Part shown: piece after piece, positions 49,185-58,710 of the stretch
How positions within the stretch are numbered: position 1 is the first letter of the stretch
How the letters are laid out: every line of letters starts with the position of its first letter
Assembly: GCF_017948485.1 (NCBI RefSeq)
Contig: NZ_JAFFSX010000021.1
Coordinates: 124,001-188,000, forward strand
Reading direction: 5' to 3'
Length of the DNA stretch: 64,000 bases
DNA from: Streptomyces sp. GESEQ-35
GTDB taxonomy: Bacteria > Actinomycetota > Actinomycetes > Streptomycetales > Streptomycetaceae
Position numbers and translations under genes: made by a program
The notes under the pieces: model-generated
What the model was told of the DNA's origin: nothing
Seen by the model: only the letters and a program-made list of their open reading frames with translations
The model's database searches: none

Positions 49185-49964
49185 GTGAAGACGCTGATCG
49201 TCTACGCCCACCCGGAGCCGAAGTCGCTCAACAGCTCGCTGAAGGACCTCGCGGTGTCCACCTTGGAGAGCGCCGGGCACGAGGTACGGGTGAGCGATCT
49301 GTACGCGATGAACTGGAAGGCGGTCGTGGACGCCGCGGACTACGGCCCCAGCGCCTCAAGCCCGCTGAAGGTCGCCCTGGACTCGGGCCGGGCCTTCGAC
49401 GCCGGGACACTCACCCCGGACGTCCTCGCCGAGCAGGAGAAGCTGCTGTGGGCCGACACGATCATCTTCCAGTTCCCGCTGTGGTGGTACACGATGCCCG
49501 CGATCCTCAAGGGCTGGGTGGACCGGGTGTTCACCTTCCACTTCGCGTACGGCGTCGGCGAGCACAGCGACACCAGGTACGGCGAGCGCTTCGGCGAAGG
49601 CACCCTCGCCGGCAGGAAGGCTCTGCTGTCGGTGACCGCCGGCGGCCCGGAATCGCATTACGCCGCTCGCGGGATCAACGGCCCCATCGACGATCTGCTG
49701 TTCCCGATCCACCACGGCATCCTCTACTACCCGGGCATCGAGGTGCTGCCCCCGTTCGTGCTCTACGGCACCGACCGGATGACCGGCGAGGACTACCCGG
49801 ACGTCGCCAAGGCCTGGGAGCAGCGCATGCTCACCCTGGAGTCGACCGAGCCGATCGCGTTCCGGCGGCAGAACTTCGGTGACTACGAGATCCCCTCGCT
49901 GCACCTGAAGGAGGGACTGGAGCCCGCGGGCCGCACGGGATTCGGGCTGCACGTGCGCGGCTGA
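49185..49964 (+). CDS. NAD(P)H quinone reductase-like flavoprotein (flavodoxin fold)
   Basis: 259 residues from GTG 49185 (GAAGGAG upstream). NQO1-type features: 'LIVYAHPEPKSLNSSLKDLA' as the FMN/FAD phosphate loop, 'ADTIIFQFPLWWYTMPAILK' and 'GWVDRVFTFHFAYGVG', then 'GRKALLSVTAGGPESHY'. The enzyme reduces quinones or related electrophiles by two electrons in the cytosol. It is divergent from an MmyB-like regulator 138 bases away and likely induced by its substrate. Confidence 0.85.
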   Translation: MKTLIVYAHPEPKSLNSSLKDLAVSTLESAGHEVRVSDLYAMNWKAVVDAADYGPSASSPLKVALDSGRAFDAGTLTPDVLAEQEKLLWADTIIFQFPLWWYTMPAILKGWVDRVFTFHFAYGVGEHSDTRYGERFGEGTLAGRKALLSVTAGGPESHYAARGINGPIDDLLFPIHHGILYYPGIEVLPPFVLYGTDRMTGEDYPDVAKAWEQRMLTLESTEPIAFRRQNFGDYEIPSLHLKEGLEPAGRTGFGLHVRG

Positions 49965-50051
49965 CCGCCGGCGATGGACAGGATGAGCCGGGGAGGGAAC
50001 CCGAGGGCCGGGGCGGCGATGGCGGCCGACGCAGCCAGCAGCTGCTTCACG

Positions 50052-50530
50052 TCACGCGAGCGCCTTGTCCGCCAGCATACGTTCCAAGGATCGTTGGCCC
50101 GTCCGGCTCATGGCCGGGTTGCTTTTGACGTTGTACCAGACCAACCTCATCGCTTGAACGAAAGCCCACGCCTTGCCTCGCTCCCATTCAAGGTCGTCGC
50201 TGCCCAGGTAATCACGGAGCACCTGCCGCGGCCCAGCCTCGAGCAAGTGCCACGCACTCACAAGATCCAGCGAAGGGGCAGCCGGCCCGAAGCCGCCCAC
50301 GTCGAGAATCCCCGCAAGCCGATCAGCGGACACGAGCACGTTGCCAGGAATCAGATCGCAATGAGCCATGGCGTCCTCAGCTGCACCTCGCGGCAGATCA
50401 CGCAAAGTTGCCCAGATACGGCGCAGCCGAGGGACATCCAGGAGTTGCTCGCTGTGTCTGAAACAGGTCTCCATCCACGCGTCATGGGACTGCAGGTCGC
50501 CTCGTCGACCTGTGCTGGCGAACGTGTGGC
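50052..50530 (-). pseudogene. aminoglycoside phosphotransferase-like fragment
   Basis: The C-terminal 140 or so residues carry the kinase catalytic loop 'AMAHCDLIPGNVLVSADRLA' (H-x-D-x-x-x-x-N) and a degenerate 'GILDVGGFGPAAPSLDLVSA', where relatives have D-W/F-E; the Mg-binding Asp is kept (ILDVG) but the context is altered. The N-terminal lobe is missing: homology stops where the IS110 copy begins at 50559. So the gene was truncated by that insertion. Family members phosphorylate small alcohols, including antibiotics. Confidence 0.65.
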
Positions 50531-50558
50531 CATGCGTGTCGATCGCGCGTAGAGGTTG

Positions 50559-51995
50559 TCCTACCTTTCACGCGTGGGTCTGATCCGATCGTTCGTAGGA
50601 TCGGAGGGCCCGGGGGCTCCGGGTATGGCTGTAAAGACTGAGCCGCTGGATGGCTTACGGGACTTGGCCGCCTGGAGCTCCGCGACGACACGACCGCCAA
50701 TTGGGAGACGCGACTCGATCGCTGCTGTAGGACAACTTCGGCGAAGTCGTCTGCGGGTCGGTGTACGACGAGCTGGCGGAGGTGACCGTGGCCGAGATCT
50801 GGGCCGGGGTGGACATTGGCAAGACGCATCACCACACCGTGGTGATTAACGCGGAGGGCGAGCGACTTCTCGCGACCGATCCTCAATGACGAGGCTGAGC
50901 TGTTGGCGCTGATCGGCGATGTGCTGGCGTTAGCCGACGATGTGCTGTGGGCCGTCGATCTCAACCATGGCGGTGCCGCCCTGCTGATCGGTCTGCTCAT
51001 CGGACATGATCAGCCCGTCGCCTACCTCACTGGCCTGGCGGTCCACCGGGCCTCGGCCACCTACCGGGCGAGGGAAAGACCGACGCGAAGGACGCCTTCG
51101 TCATCGCCGACCAGGCCCGCATCCGCCGGGATTTGGGGCTGCTCAGGCCCGGTGACGAGATCGCCGTCGACTTGCGCACTCTGACCACCCGGCGCCTGGA
51201 CCTCGTCTTCGACCGCACTCGGCAGATCAATCGTCTTCGGGCTCAACTGCTGGAGATGTTCCCCGCGTTGGAGCGGTCGTTGGACTTGGCCAACAAGGGT
51301 CCGGTGATGCTTCTGACCGGCTACCAGACTCCGGCAGCGATCCGCCGGGACAGGCGCGAGGCGGATCGCGACGTGGCTAAAGAATCGCAAGGTCAAAGGC
51401 GCTGCCGTACTGGCTCGCACCGCCGTTGAAGCCGCCCAAGCCCAGCACACCGCGCTTCCCGGAGAGCATTTGGCCGCTGCCATGGTGGTCCGCCTGGCGA
51501 AGGGGGTGATGGCCCTCGACGACGAAATCACCGAACTCGATGCCCTCATCGAGACCCGGTTTCAGCAGCATCCGCACGCCGAGGTGATCCGCAGCCTGCC
51601 CGGCATGGGGGCAAGGCTGGGCGCCGAGTTCATCGCCGCGACGGGCGGCGACATGGACGCCTTCGGCAGCGCCGACCGCCTGGCCGGCTTCGCCGGCCAG
51701 GCCCCGCAGCCTCGTGACTCCGGCCGCGTCAGCGGCAACCTGCGCAGACCTCGCCGCTACCACCGCGGCCTGCTGCGAACCATGTACTTGTCGGCGATGG
51801 CCAGCCTCAAGTCCTGCCCCGCGTCCAAGGCGTACTACCAGCGGAAGAGGAGCGAGGGAAAGGGACACAAGCAGGCTCTACTAGCCCTCGCCCGCCGACG
51901 CGTCAACGTTCTGTGGGCGATGCTCCGTGACAGAGAGTGTTACGAGCCTTCACGCCCCGTCGCGGAGGCGGCTTGACATCATCATTGGGAAGTCC
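50559..51995 (+). mobile_element. degenerate IS110-family element, both parts present
   Basis: The left end starts TCCTACCTTTCA at 50559; the non-coding leader runs to GTG 50782. Transposase segments are spread over several frames: 'AEIWAGVDIGKTHHHTVVIN' to about 50885, 'LWAVDLNHGGAALLIGLLIG' to 51060, 'IAVDLRTLTTRRLDLVFDRT' to about 51330, and 'DDEITELDALIETRFQQHPH' with 'IRSLPGMGARLGAEFIAATG' to the stop at 51976. At least three frame changes make it inactive. The right boundary near 51995 is a guess. Confidence 0.75.
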
Positions 51996-52010
51996 CGTAT
52001 GGGGTTTGAG

Positions 52011-52142
52011 TTATCGAGTGAGAGCCAGGTTGTGGAGTCGGGCGATGCCGAGCATGGCTTGGTGAACGCCGTTGCCCTTGAGGCGGCAGTCGCGCAGGAT
52101 TCTCCAGTTCTTCAGCTCGTGCGCGCCGATGCGTGACCAGCG
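52011..52142 (-). mobile_element. IS5-family transposase C-terminal fragment
   Basis: Forty-three codons ending at 52011 read 'HELKNWRILRDCRLKGNGVH' and 'QAMLGIARLHNLALTR', the C-terminus of IS112-type IS5 transposases. No other part remains. Confidence 0.6.
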
Positions 52143-52235
52143 CTGCTTCGTGTTCTTACGTGATGGGGAAGCGTCCGACGCCGGGCAAGGCGTAGACGGT
52201 CTTGCCGTCGTGAGATGCCGGGCACCTCGTCTCAC

Positions 52236-53573
52236 TTACGCGGCGGCGAGTTGGAGGAGCTCCGGAACACCCTGGGCACGGGCGTAGGGCTGGAAGCGGG
52301 GGAGCAGGTCGTCGACGAGGCTGACGCAGCGGGGTGCGTCGATGCGGCGGGCCAGGAGCAGGGACTCGGTGGCGGCAGCCGCGGCGGGCTCGGGCTCCTT
52401 CAAGTCGAGGTAGCTCGCCGCACGGTAGGCGAGGAAAACGCCGCGGGTCTTGTCCCGGGCCGGGGGCAGCAGCCGTTCGCCTTCGGTGATGAGCCGGTGG
52501 GCGCTGCCGGTGTCGCCGAGATCCAGGAGGGCCTGGCCGGAGTCCACCGCGAGGTCGGCCTCGGACACCCAGGCGCACCAGGCGGGCCGGTCGGCACCGG
52601 CGTCGGTGAGGTGTTTCTCCGCTGCGGTGAGGGCGCGTAGTACGGCACGCCGGTCGCTTTGGTCGCTCGGGTCTTCTCGTGCGGCGAGGGTGCGGGCGAG
52701 GCGCAGCTGGAGCAGGCAGCGTGCGGCGGGGTTGTGGGCGCGGGTCAGGGCGTGGTCGAGGATGCTGGCCGCGGTGGTGTGGTCGCGGCGCCAGGCGGCC
52801 TGGTAGGCGAGGTCGCCCAGGAGGCCGGCGCCCATGTCGTGGTCCCCGGCCGCGTGCGCGTTGTGCAGGCCCGCGATCCAGTACTGGCTGGCGTGGGTGT
52901 GGCTGCCCAGGTCGAAGCGATGCCACGCGACGGTCTGGGCCAGGGAGGCCGCCAAGCTGTGCAGGCGCAGCCCGACGGTGGACGTGTAGCGGCCGTGCGC
53001 GAGCAGTTCGGTCACGGTGGACAGGTGGGCATCGAGGAGCACGGGGGTGTGCTGGCGCTGCTCGGTGACGAGGCCGGCGAGGTGCCGGGTGCTGTTCTCC
53101 AGCCATGTGACGAGGTTTTCGCCGACCTGTTTGCCGTCGCGGGCCTGGGCGAGTGCGCCGGTGGGGCCAACGGCCCAGTCCGCGGCCAGTGCTGTCATGG
53201 CGGTGCCGGAGATGGTCAGGAAGGTGCGGCGTTCCATCGCGGTTCGCAGGGCCTCTCTCAGGGCGGGCACGGAACTGTGGGTCCGAGCGGGACCACCCCG
53301 TCGGTCGTCAGCGGCAGCCAATTCGGCCAGTCGTCGCTGCGGACGATGTCCCCAGGCCAGCCGAGCGCTTCGGCGATGTAGATCTGGGATTCCTCGCTGG
53401 GCTCTACGCCGCGCTGCCCTTTTGCGTACCCGCGCCTCGTCACCACCTGGGCGCAAGCCCCGCCGGCCGGCCGCGGCACGAATGCCCGCGACCAGCTCTC
53501 TGATCGTCATGTCGCGCGCGATGCGGGCGACGGCCAGCGGGTGACGGGCGGTCTCATCCACCCCCTCATCCAA
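52236..53573 (-). pseudogene. XRE-TPR regulator with two frame breaks
   Basis: The C-terminal 320 residues, from 'SSVPALREALRTAMERRTFL' (the segment joining helix-turn-helix and TPR in Streptomyces regulators) to the stop at 52236, are an intact TPR-like region with 'GSHTHASQYWIAGLHNAHAA' and similar repeats. The N-terminus starts correctly (HPLAVARIARDMTIRELV) but between about 53470 and 53280 the coding sequence is in another frame: 'QVVTRRGYAKGQRGVEPSEE' then 'SQIYIAEALGWPGDIVRSDD'. Two compensating shifts are required, so as written the DNA-binding domain is destroyed. Errors of assembly could produce the same picture. Confidence 0.6.
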
Positions 53574-53624
53574 TCACTCAGCGCACCCAGCCGGTGACTC
53601 CCTCGCGGATGCGGGACCCCTGCG

Positions 53625-54035
53625 GGACCCCTCCAACTGGTCGACCAGGTCGAACGACGCTTCTGGGCCACACCGGGGGGCTCTCTGGAGTCGGGGGAGA
53701 ACGACACCGCTGCAACGCTTCGCGAGTTGCAGGAGGAGTTCGGTATCGACGAGCAGGCTGTCGTACTGGGCGTGCAGCTCGCCGAGCGCAGCATGGGCCA
53801 CCTGGTGGGCGGACACCAGGTCCGCCAGGTCGAGAAATGCTTCCTCGGCCGGGTCGACGCGGCCGCCGTCGACCCGGCCTGGGCTACGCAGAGCGACAAC
53901 ATCCGCGAATCCCGGTGGTGGACCGTTCCCGACCTGCGTCGCACCAAGGAGACGGTCTATCCCGAAGGCCTCGCCGGCCTGGTTGCCCGCGTCCGTGACG
54001 GCCGCATCCCCCTGCATCCCGTCGTGCTGGGCTGA
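53625..54035 (+). pseudogene. NUDIX hydrolase, 5'-truncated
   Basis: The frame opens without a start codon near 53625 with 'LVDQVERRFWATPGGSLESG', and has a perfect Nudix box, G-x5-E-x7-REx2EExG: GSLESGENDTAATL then RELQEEFGI. The rest (WWTVPDLRRTKETVYPEG) is normal for the family and ends at 54035. The first strand and N-terminal residues are missing, so the gene is probably dead unless it uses a downstream start, which would cut the box. Confidence 0.6.
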
Positions 54036-54203
54036 TCCGTGACCGAGTCCAGGGGATCAGCCGTGCACGGGCCCTTCGATGCGAGGGCGCACTCGTAGGT
54101 CACGTGCGTCGGCGGCCTCCCCGCCGACTCCTGGAGCGCCTCGTCTCAGCCTGTTGGGCGATAGGGGTGCGGTGATGGCGGCTGTGCCACTAGATTTGGT
54201 GTC

Positions 54204-54389
54204 ATGACTGCCATCACTTTGCGGATTCCCGACGCCATGGACAAGCAGCTGCGCGACGCCGCAGCCGAGGCGTCGTCGCTCAACGACTACATCCTCAAAG
54301 CCGTGCGTCGGCAGATGACGCTCGACGCCGGCCGTAAGCTCTCCGCCATCCAGCCCCTCGACCTCGCGGGTGAGGGCGACGCTCTGTGA
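54204..54389 (+). CDS. antitoxin (ribbon-helix-helix type)
   Basis: 61 residues from ATG 54204: MTAITLRIPDAMDKQLRDAA, then 'AEASSLNDYILKAVRRQM', the beta-strand and two helices of a ribbon-helix-helix DNA-binding domain, followed by a short acidic tail (PLDLAGEGDAL) that could wrap the toxin. It overlaps the toxin gene by four bases (GTGA), a normal type II antitoxin-first order, and would repress the pair. Confidence 0.7.
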   Translation: MTAITLRIPDAMDKQLRDAAAEASSLNDYILKAVRRQMTLDAGRKLSAIQPLDLAGEGDAL

Positions 54390-54697
54390 CGATCCGCAAG
54401 GGCGACGTCTTCGACGTCGACACCGGCAAGGGCGTGCGCACGGTCCTCGTCGTCAGCCTCGACGGGCTTGCCGAGGCGTACGGCGCTGTAGTGGCCCTGG
54501 TGCTGCACGCCCCGGCCGCACACCCCGACACGGCCATGAGCGTCCGGCTGACCTCCCCGGTCGACGCCTCGGTCGTCGCTGTCAACCTGCTCCAGCTCTC
54601 CGCGGCCCGCTTCGAGACCGCGACGCTTCACGGGAACGTTGGCCCCGAGCAGCAGGATCGCATCGACAACGCGCTCCGCGCTGTCCTCGACCTGTAG
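54386..54697 (+). CDS. MazF/PemK-like toxin
   Basis: 103 residues from GTG 54386. The opening 'TIRKGDVFDVDTGKGVRTVL' resembles the MazF/PemK start (R-G-D-I/V-x-x-x-D), and the C-terminal 'GPEQQDRIDNALRAVLDL' matches the closing helix. MazF toxins are sequence-specific mRNA nucleases that stall growth. The middle is more divergent (LHAPAAHPDTAMSVRL in place of the usual T-S strand), so the assignment rests on the ends and on the coupled antitoxin. Confidence 0.65.
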   Translation: MTIRKGDVFDVDTGKGVRTVLVVSLDGLAEAYGAVVALVLHAPAAHPDTAMSVRLTSPVDASVVAVNLLQLSAARFETATLHGNVGPEQQDRIDNALRAVLDL

Positions 54698-54870
54698 CGC
54701 GAGGACAGCGGGGGTGAGTGTGACAGCGACGCCCGAATGTGCGCGGAATGTTGAGGAAGCCGGTCTCAGAACCCCGCGGCACCGCCGGTCTGCGCGCCCC
54801 ACCACTGACACCTGCAGTCCCTGGAAAAGGCCGCTGTGTGCTGGAGAGCTGAGCTCCCTACCCTCACCCC

Positions 54871-55658
54871 ATGGCGTGGAACGAGGACAGTGGCACAGTC
54901 AGCCGGGCGTTTGATGACTGGAAGTGGAGCGACAGGGAGAACCGTGCCTTCCTGCGCCTGTCCGACCAGTGGTCCACAGAGGCCTACCAGCAGACCTGGC
55001 AGCAAGCGGGGAAGTCTCTCGCCGAGCGCTTCGACCCGGACCGGCACTACGGCGACGAACACGTCGACATGTTCCACGACGCTGTCGATGGACTCTGGCC
55101 CAACGACTACGCCTGGATCACCGACGCCTCGGTCATCAAGAACGCAGTAACCGCGTTCGAGGTCTACTTGGAGAAGGCGCTGCACGAGGTCTTGGGCTCG
55201 ACCCTCACCATCGACGGCCAACAGCACACAGTCCGGCTGGCCGCCCCGCCGAAATTCGAGTCGCCGGGTGGAAGACGCTGGTCACGGCCCACGGAGTCCT
55301 CGGAACCGCGGTCGAGATCGACGACGTGACCTGGGCCAGGGAGCTGAGGCATCTACTCACCCACCAGAACGGCGAACTGCGCACGGAGAGGGCGCTGGCG
55401 AAGTTCCGAGACCCTGACGCTGAGCTGGACCAAGACGAGATCGACCGCGCGGACGTCGGGGGCAAGGTCCGACTCGGTGCTCCACGAGTGGTGAAGATCC
55501 TCGACTCCCTCGCCGCCGTGGTCCGAACGGCAGATGCTCCTGTGTGGGCGCTCTGCTGGGGCAGAAGCGGCCGCGCGCACTGGCCGGAGACCGTCACGAA
55601 ACTGCACGAGCAGAAGTGCATCGTCATCGAACCTGTCCAGACCGACGCAGCGCGATGA
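54871..55658 (+). pseudogene. hypothetical protein, frameshifted
   Basis: ATG 54871 opens 'AWNEDSGTVSRAFDDWKWSD', continuing with 'DAVDGLWPNDYAWITDASVI' and 'TAFEVYLEKALHEVLGSTLT' to about 55265. The neighbouring frame then continues with 'WKTLVTAHGVLGTAVEIDDV', 'LRHLLTHQNGELRTERALAK' and 'RVVKILDSLAAVVRTADAPV' to 55658. The joined protein of about 262 residues looks like one coherent alpha-helical protein, of unknown family; the R-H-x-x-x-H-Q-N-G-E segment resembles RiboL-PSP-HEPN-type helices, which is only a pattern impression. One base near 55265 accounts for the break. Confidence 0.5.
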
Positions 55659-55730
55659 AGCCGCCCGGCGGCCTGGAGACGCCTGCGAATTAACGCGGAC
55701 CTACCCTGAAGGTCCCCGCAGGAGGTCTGC

Positions 55731-55823
55731 GTGCCGCCCTTCACTCTGCCTGCTCCGCTCGCTCTGGCCCGCGCGGTCGACGCGGTGCCCGAGGCGCCGG
55801 GCTGGACGCTGGAGCCGAAGTTA
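55731..55823 (+). pseudogene. ATP-dependent DNA ligase N-terminal stub
   Basis: GTG 55731, preceded by GCAGGAGG, opens 'PPFTLPAPLALARAVDAVPE' and 'APGWTLEPK', which is the N-terminus of a LigC/LigD-type ATP-dependent ligase up to and including the nucleophile Lys of E-P-K-W-D-G. After EPK the sequence diverges and the frame is lost. Only about 31 codons remain. Confidence 0.5.
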
Positions 55824-55988
55824 TGGACAGGGTTTGTCCTGTCCGCTGTCTATCCTCGATGCGCGGAACTGGCCGCCGTGCAGAGTTGTGCGAGCGCCGA
55901 TGGGGCGGCTCGGTCCGATGAGTTCCGCGGCACAGTGGGGTCTACCTCTGCACGAGCGAAAGCTGCACACGAGTTCTGTGAGGGGACC

Positions 55989-56683
55989 ATGACCACCCAT
56001 GCGCTACCACCCGTCGTCGACGCCGCAACCTGGGAGCGCCAACTCGAGGCGCTGCGTGCCCGGGAGAAGGCCGCGACGCGGGAGCTTGACGCCATCGCCG
56101 CCGAACGTCGTCGCCTGCCGATGGTCGAGATGCCCGACTACAGCCTGGAGGCGAGGACGGCCCCGTTCGGCTGGCGGACGTCTTCGAAGGCAAGAGGCAA
56201 CTGATCGTCTACAACCACATGTGGTTCGCCGGCAAGGAATGGCAGTGCCCGGGCTGCACGGGGTTCACCTCGCAGTACACCCGCCTGGAGTTCCTGGACA
56301 ACTACGATGCGCGATTCGTCATCGTCACCCAGGGCCCGATCAAAGAGGCACTCGCCTATCGGCAGCGGGTCGGCAACCAGATGACGTGGTACTCGACTGC
56401 CAACAGTTCCTTCGGAGCCGACGTCGGTGCACCGCCCGACGCAGGATTCGCGGTCAACGTGTTCCTGCGCGACGGCGGCACCGTCTATCGCACCTGGCAC
56501 ACCAACGGCCGGGGCACCGAACAGCTCAGTCACACCTTCCCGCTGATCGACGTCCTGCCGTACGGACGGCAGGAGGAGTGGCAGGACTCGCCCGAGGGCT
56601 GGCCTCAGTCGCCCACCTACAGCCGGTGGGCAACGTCCAAAGACATTGCTGCGCTCTACGGCCCGGGCTCCGGCGGCGGCTGA
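55989..56683 (+). pseudogene. DUF899-like (thioredoxin-fold) protein, frameshifted
   Basis: ATG 55989: 'ALPPVVDAATWERQLEALRA', 'EKAATRELDAIAAERRRLPM'; at about 56152 the frame slips, and the +1 frame gives 'EDGPVRLADVFEGKRQLIVY', 'HMWFAGKEWQCPGCTGFTSQ' and 'FPLIDVLPYGRQEEWQDSPE' to the stop at 56683. This is the DUF899 family, thioredoxin-like with a CPGC pair. One missing base (original GAGGGCGAGG likely) explains the break. Function in the family is not well known. Confidence 0.7.
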
Positions 56684-57131
56684 ACGACCTGCATCACGGC
56701 CGGTGAGCGGGTGAACTCGGTGATGCTGCCGGTGCGCGACGGGTTGACCATCGCTCGGCGCCCCCGCAGCTGCCGGGACAAGTTGCTTACGCGCTGCTCG
56801 GCAGGGCCTCCTCGGGGTCTCTTCACGTGGCCACGCGAGCTCCCGGCGGTGTGGCACACCCGCCCACCCTGTGATCGACATGGCGCTGGACGATAGTTCG
56901 TGGACAGCTCAACAGCGCATGAATGAAATGGGATGGCTGGAGACGCCAGATCCATACCGCGACCCGACGGGTCTGGACCATGGCTTCGTAGGTGGGAGCG
57001 GCCACCACTTGTCGACGAGTTTGAGCGGCACTTGTCGATTACCGAGCAGTGAAATGTCGATGAGAACTGACACCGCTCGGTGGCGGAGTCGACGTCTCTC
57101 CTCTGCTATCTGGTGATGCTGCGGTTGCTGT
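56684..57131. other. 448-bp region without a supported gene
   Basis: No frame here has a recognisable product or a good ribosome binding site. It separates the DUF899-like gene from the leftward TetR gene stop at 57132. Confidence 0.4.
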
Positions 57132-57719
57132 TCAGGATGTCTTCGGGGTTTGCCGCCCTCGCCGGTCCGCGTCCTGTCGGCGAAGGCCCTCGAGGATGAC
57201 GTTCATCAGAGGCCGTGCTGTTGGCTCCCATTCATCTCGGTCCAGTCGGCCGAGGTAGGCGATGAGCAGGAGGACCCCGCGGGCATCCACGTCCGTGCGG
57301 ATGGAACCAGCTGCTTTCCCGGCGTCCAGCAGGTGGCTGAGAGCGCCTTCGATGGGGTTCTGGCTGTGGGCGACAAGGTCTTGCCACGCTGCCGGCTCGA
57401 GCGCCGCCAGGACGCCGTACTTGATCTCGGCGTAGTCGATCACTCGGTCGAGCCAGTGGCGCAGGGCTTCCATGGGTTCGTGTTCCGCCAGTAGCGCGGA
57501 GGCGGCGGTCACGAGTTCTTCGACGTCGCGCCGGTAGACCTCGGCGAGGAGCGCTTCGCGGTTGGGAAAGTTCCGGTAGAGCGTTCCCTGTCCCACACCG
57601 GCGCGCTTGGCGATCTCCTTGAGGTGGACGTGGTCGGACTCGGCGAGGGCTGCGCGGGCGGCCTCCACGATGCGGGTCCGGTTCTGCGCCGCGTCCGGAC
57701 GGCGTGCCGGTGTGTTCAT
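57132..57719 (-). CDS. TetR/AcrR-family repressor
   Basis: 195 residues from ATG 57719. The N-terminal helix-turn-helix is standard: 'RTRIVEAARAALAESDHVHL' then 'KEIAKRAGVGQGTLYRNFPN', followed by the ligand-binding helices (LLAEHEPMEALRHWLDRVID). It is divergent from the short-chain dehydrogenase at 57815, and the 95-base gap holds two 12-base palindromes, so it almost certainly represses itself and that gene until a ligand, perhaps the dehydrogenase substrate, binds. Confidence 0.9.
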   Translation of the reverse strand: MNTPARRPDAAQNRTRIVEAARAALAESDHVHLKEIAKRAGVGQGTLYRNFPNREALLAEVYRRDVEELVTAASALLAEHEPMEALRHWLDRVIDYAEIKYGVLAALEPAAWQDLVAHSQNPIEGALSHLLDAGKAAGSIRTDVDARGVLLLIAYLGRLDRDEWEPTARPLMNVILEGLRRQDADRRGRQTPKTS

Positions 57720-57751
57720 AGGCGTCTCCTGACGTTCCGTCCATCACAAGT

Positions 57752-57763
57752 GGACATGAGTCC
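57752..57763. promoter_or_regulatory. TetR operator 1
   Basis: GGACATGAGTCC, a palindrome with one mismatched pair, 33 bases from the TetR start. Confidence 0.6.
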
Positions 57764-57783
57764 GGTAGGGTGGGTCACGCACC

Positions 57784-57795
57784 GGACACGTGTCC
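57784..57795. promoter_or_regulatory. TetR operator 2
   Basis: GGACACGTGTCC, a perfect 12-base palindrome, 20 bases before the dehydrogenase start. Its centre is 32 bases (three helical turns) from that of operator 1, on the same face of the DNA. The flanks extend the pair as AAGTGGACA and TGTCCACTT. Confidence 0.7.
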
Positions 57796-57814
57796 ACTTT
57801 ATCTGGAGGCAGTA

Positions 57815-58558
57815 GTGCCCTCTCTTCATGACAAGATCGTCGCGGTCACCGGAGCAAGCGGCGGCATCGGTGAAGCCACAGCCCGTCTCCTCGCCCAGCG
57901 CGGTGCCGCAGTCGTCCTCGCGGCGCGCCGCAGTGAGCGCATCGAGGCCATAGCGCAGGACATCCGGGAGGAGGGGGGCCGTGCTGCCACGTGCATCGTC
58001 GATGTCACCAAGGCCGAGGACCTGCGGCGCCTGGTCGCCACCACCGTCGATCGGTACGGCCGTATCGACGTACTGGTGAACAACGCTGGTATCGCCCCGA
58101 TCAGCCCGATGGCCGACCTCGACACCGAGGGTTGGTCGGCAATGATCGACGTCAACCTTCGCGGCACTCTCAACGGCATCGCCGCCGCGTTGCCCGCCTT
58201 CCGCGAGCAGGGGTCGGGCCACCTGGTGAGCATCGTCTCCGTGGCCGGCCTGTCCGGCGTGTCCCCCTCGATGGCTGTCTACGCCGCGACCAAGAACGCG
58301 GTGCGCACCGTTCACGAGGGGCTGCGCAGGGAGTCCACCGACGGGGTGGTGCGCACGACAGCCATCTCGCCGGGATACATCCGCACCGATCTTGCTGACT
58401 CCATGGCGGACCCGAACATCCGCGAGCAGACGCGCAAGAACATGGACGCGGTGGGCATCCCTGCGGCGGCGGTCGCCCGCGCGGTGGCCTTCGCCATCGA
58501 GCAGCCCAGCGACGTCGAGATCGGCGAGATCAACGTTCGCCCCACCGTCCAGGCGTGA
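57815..58558 (+). CDS. short-chain dehydrogenase/reductase (SDR)
   Basis: 247 residues from GTG 57815, with GGAGG five bases before it; longer upstream frames cross the operators. Classical SDR motifs: nucleotide loop 'VTGASGGIGEATARLL', 'DVLVNNAGIAPISPMADL' (NNAG), catalytic Ser in 'VSIVSVAGLSGVSPS', and 'YAATKNAV' (Y-x-x-x-K). The YdfG/NodG type, NADP-dependent, reduces small ketones or aldehydes. Controlled by the divergent TetR. Confidence 0.9.
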   Translation: MPSLHDKIVAVTGASGGIGEATARLLAQRGAAVVLAARRSERIEAIAQDIREEGGRAATCIVDVTKAEDLRRLVATTVDRYGRIDVLVNNAGIAPISPMADLDTEGWSAMIDVNLRGTLNGIAAALPAFREQGSGHLVSIVSVAGLSGVSPSMAVYAATKNAVRTVHEGLRRESTDGVVRTTAISPGYIRTDLADSMADPNIREQTRKNMDAVGIPAAAVARAVAFAIEQPSDVEIGEINVRPTVQA

Positions 58559-58710
58559 CACTTGCCGTCACCGGTCAAGTGAGACGGCCGCCAGCCGCTT
58601 GCACAACGCCACTGTCTGGCCGGGCGTCCCGACGAGCAGAACACAACTCCGGACCTGGCTCCCGGCCTCAACGGGAGCGACGCCTCTCGGTGAAGGAAGT
58701 CCCAGAGCGG

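Noticed and set aside
56711..57116. Small open frames between DUF899-like and TetR genes
   Set aside because: No ribosome binding site, no recognisable motif, and compositions typical of random GC-rich frames.
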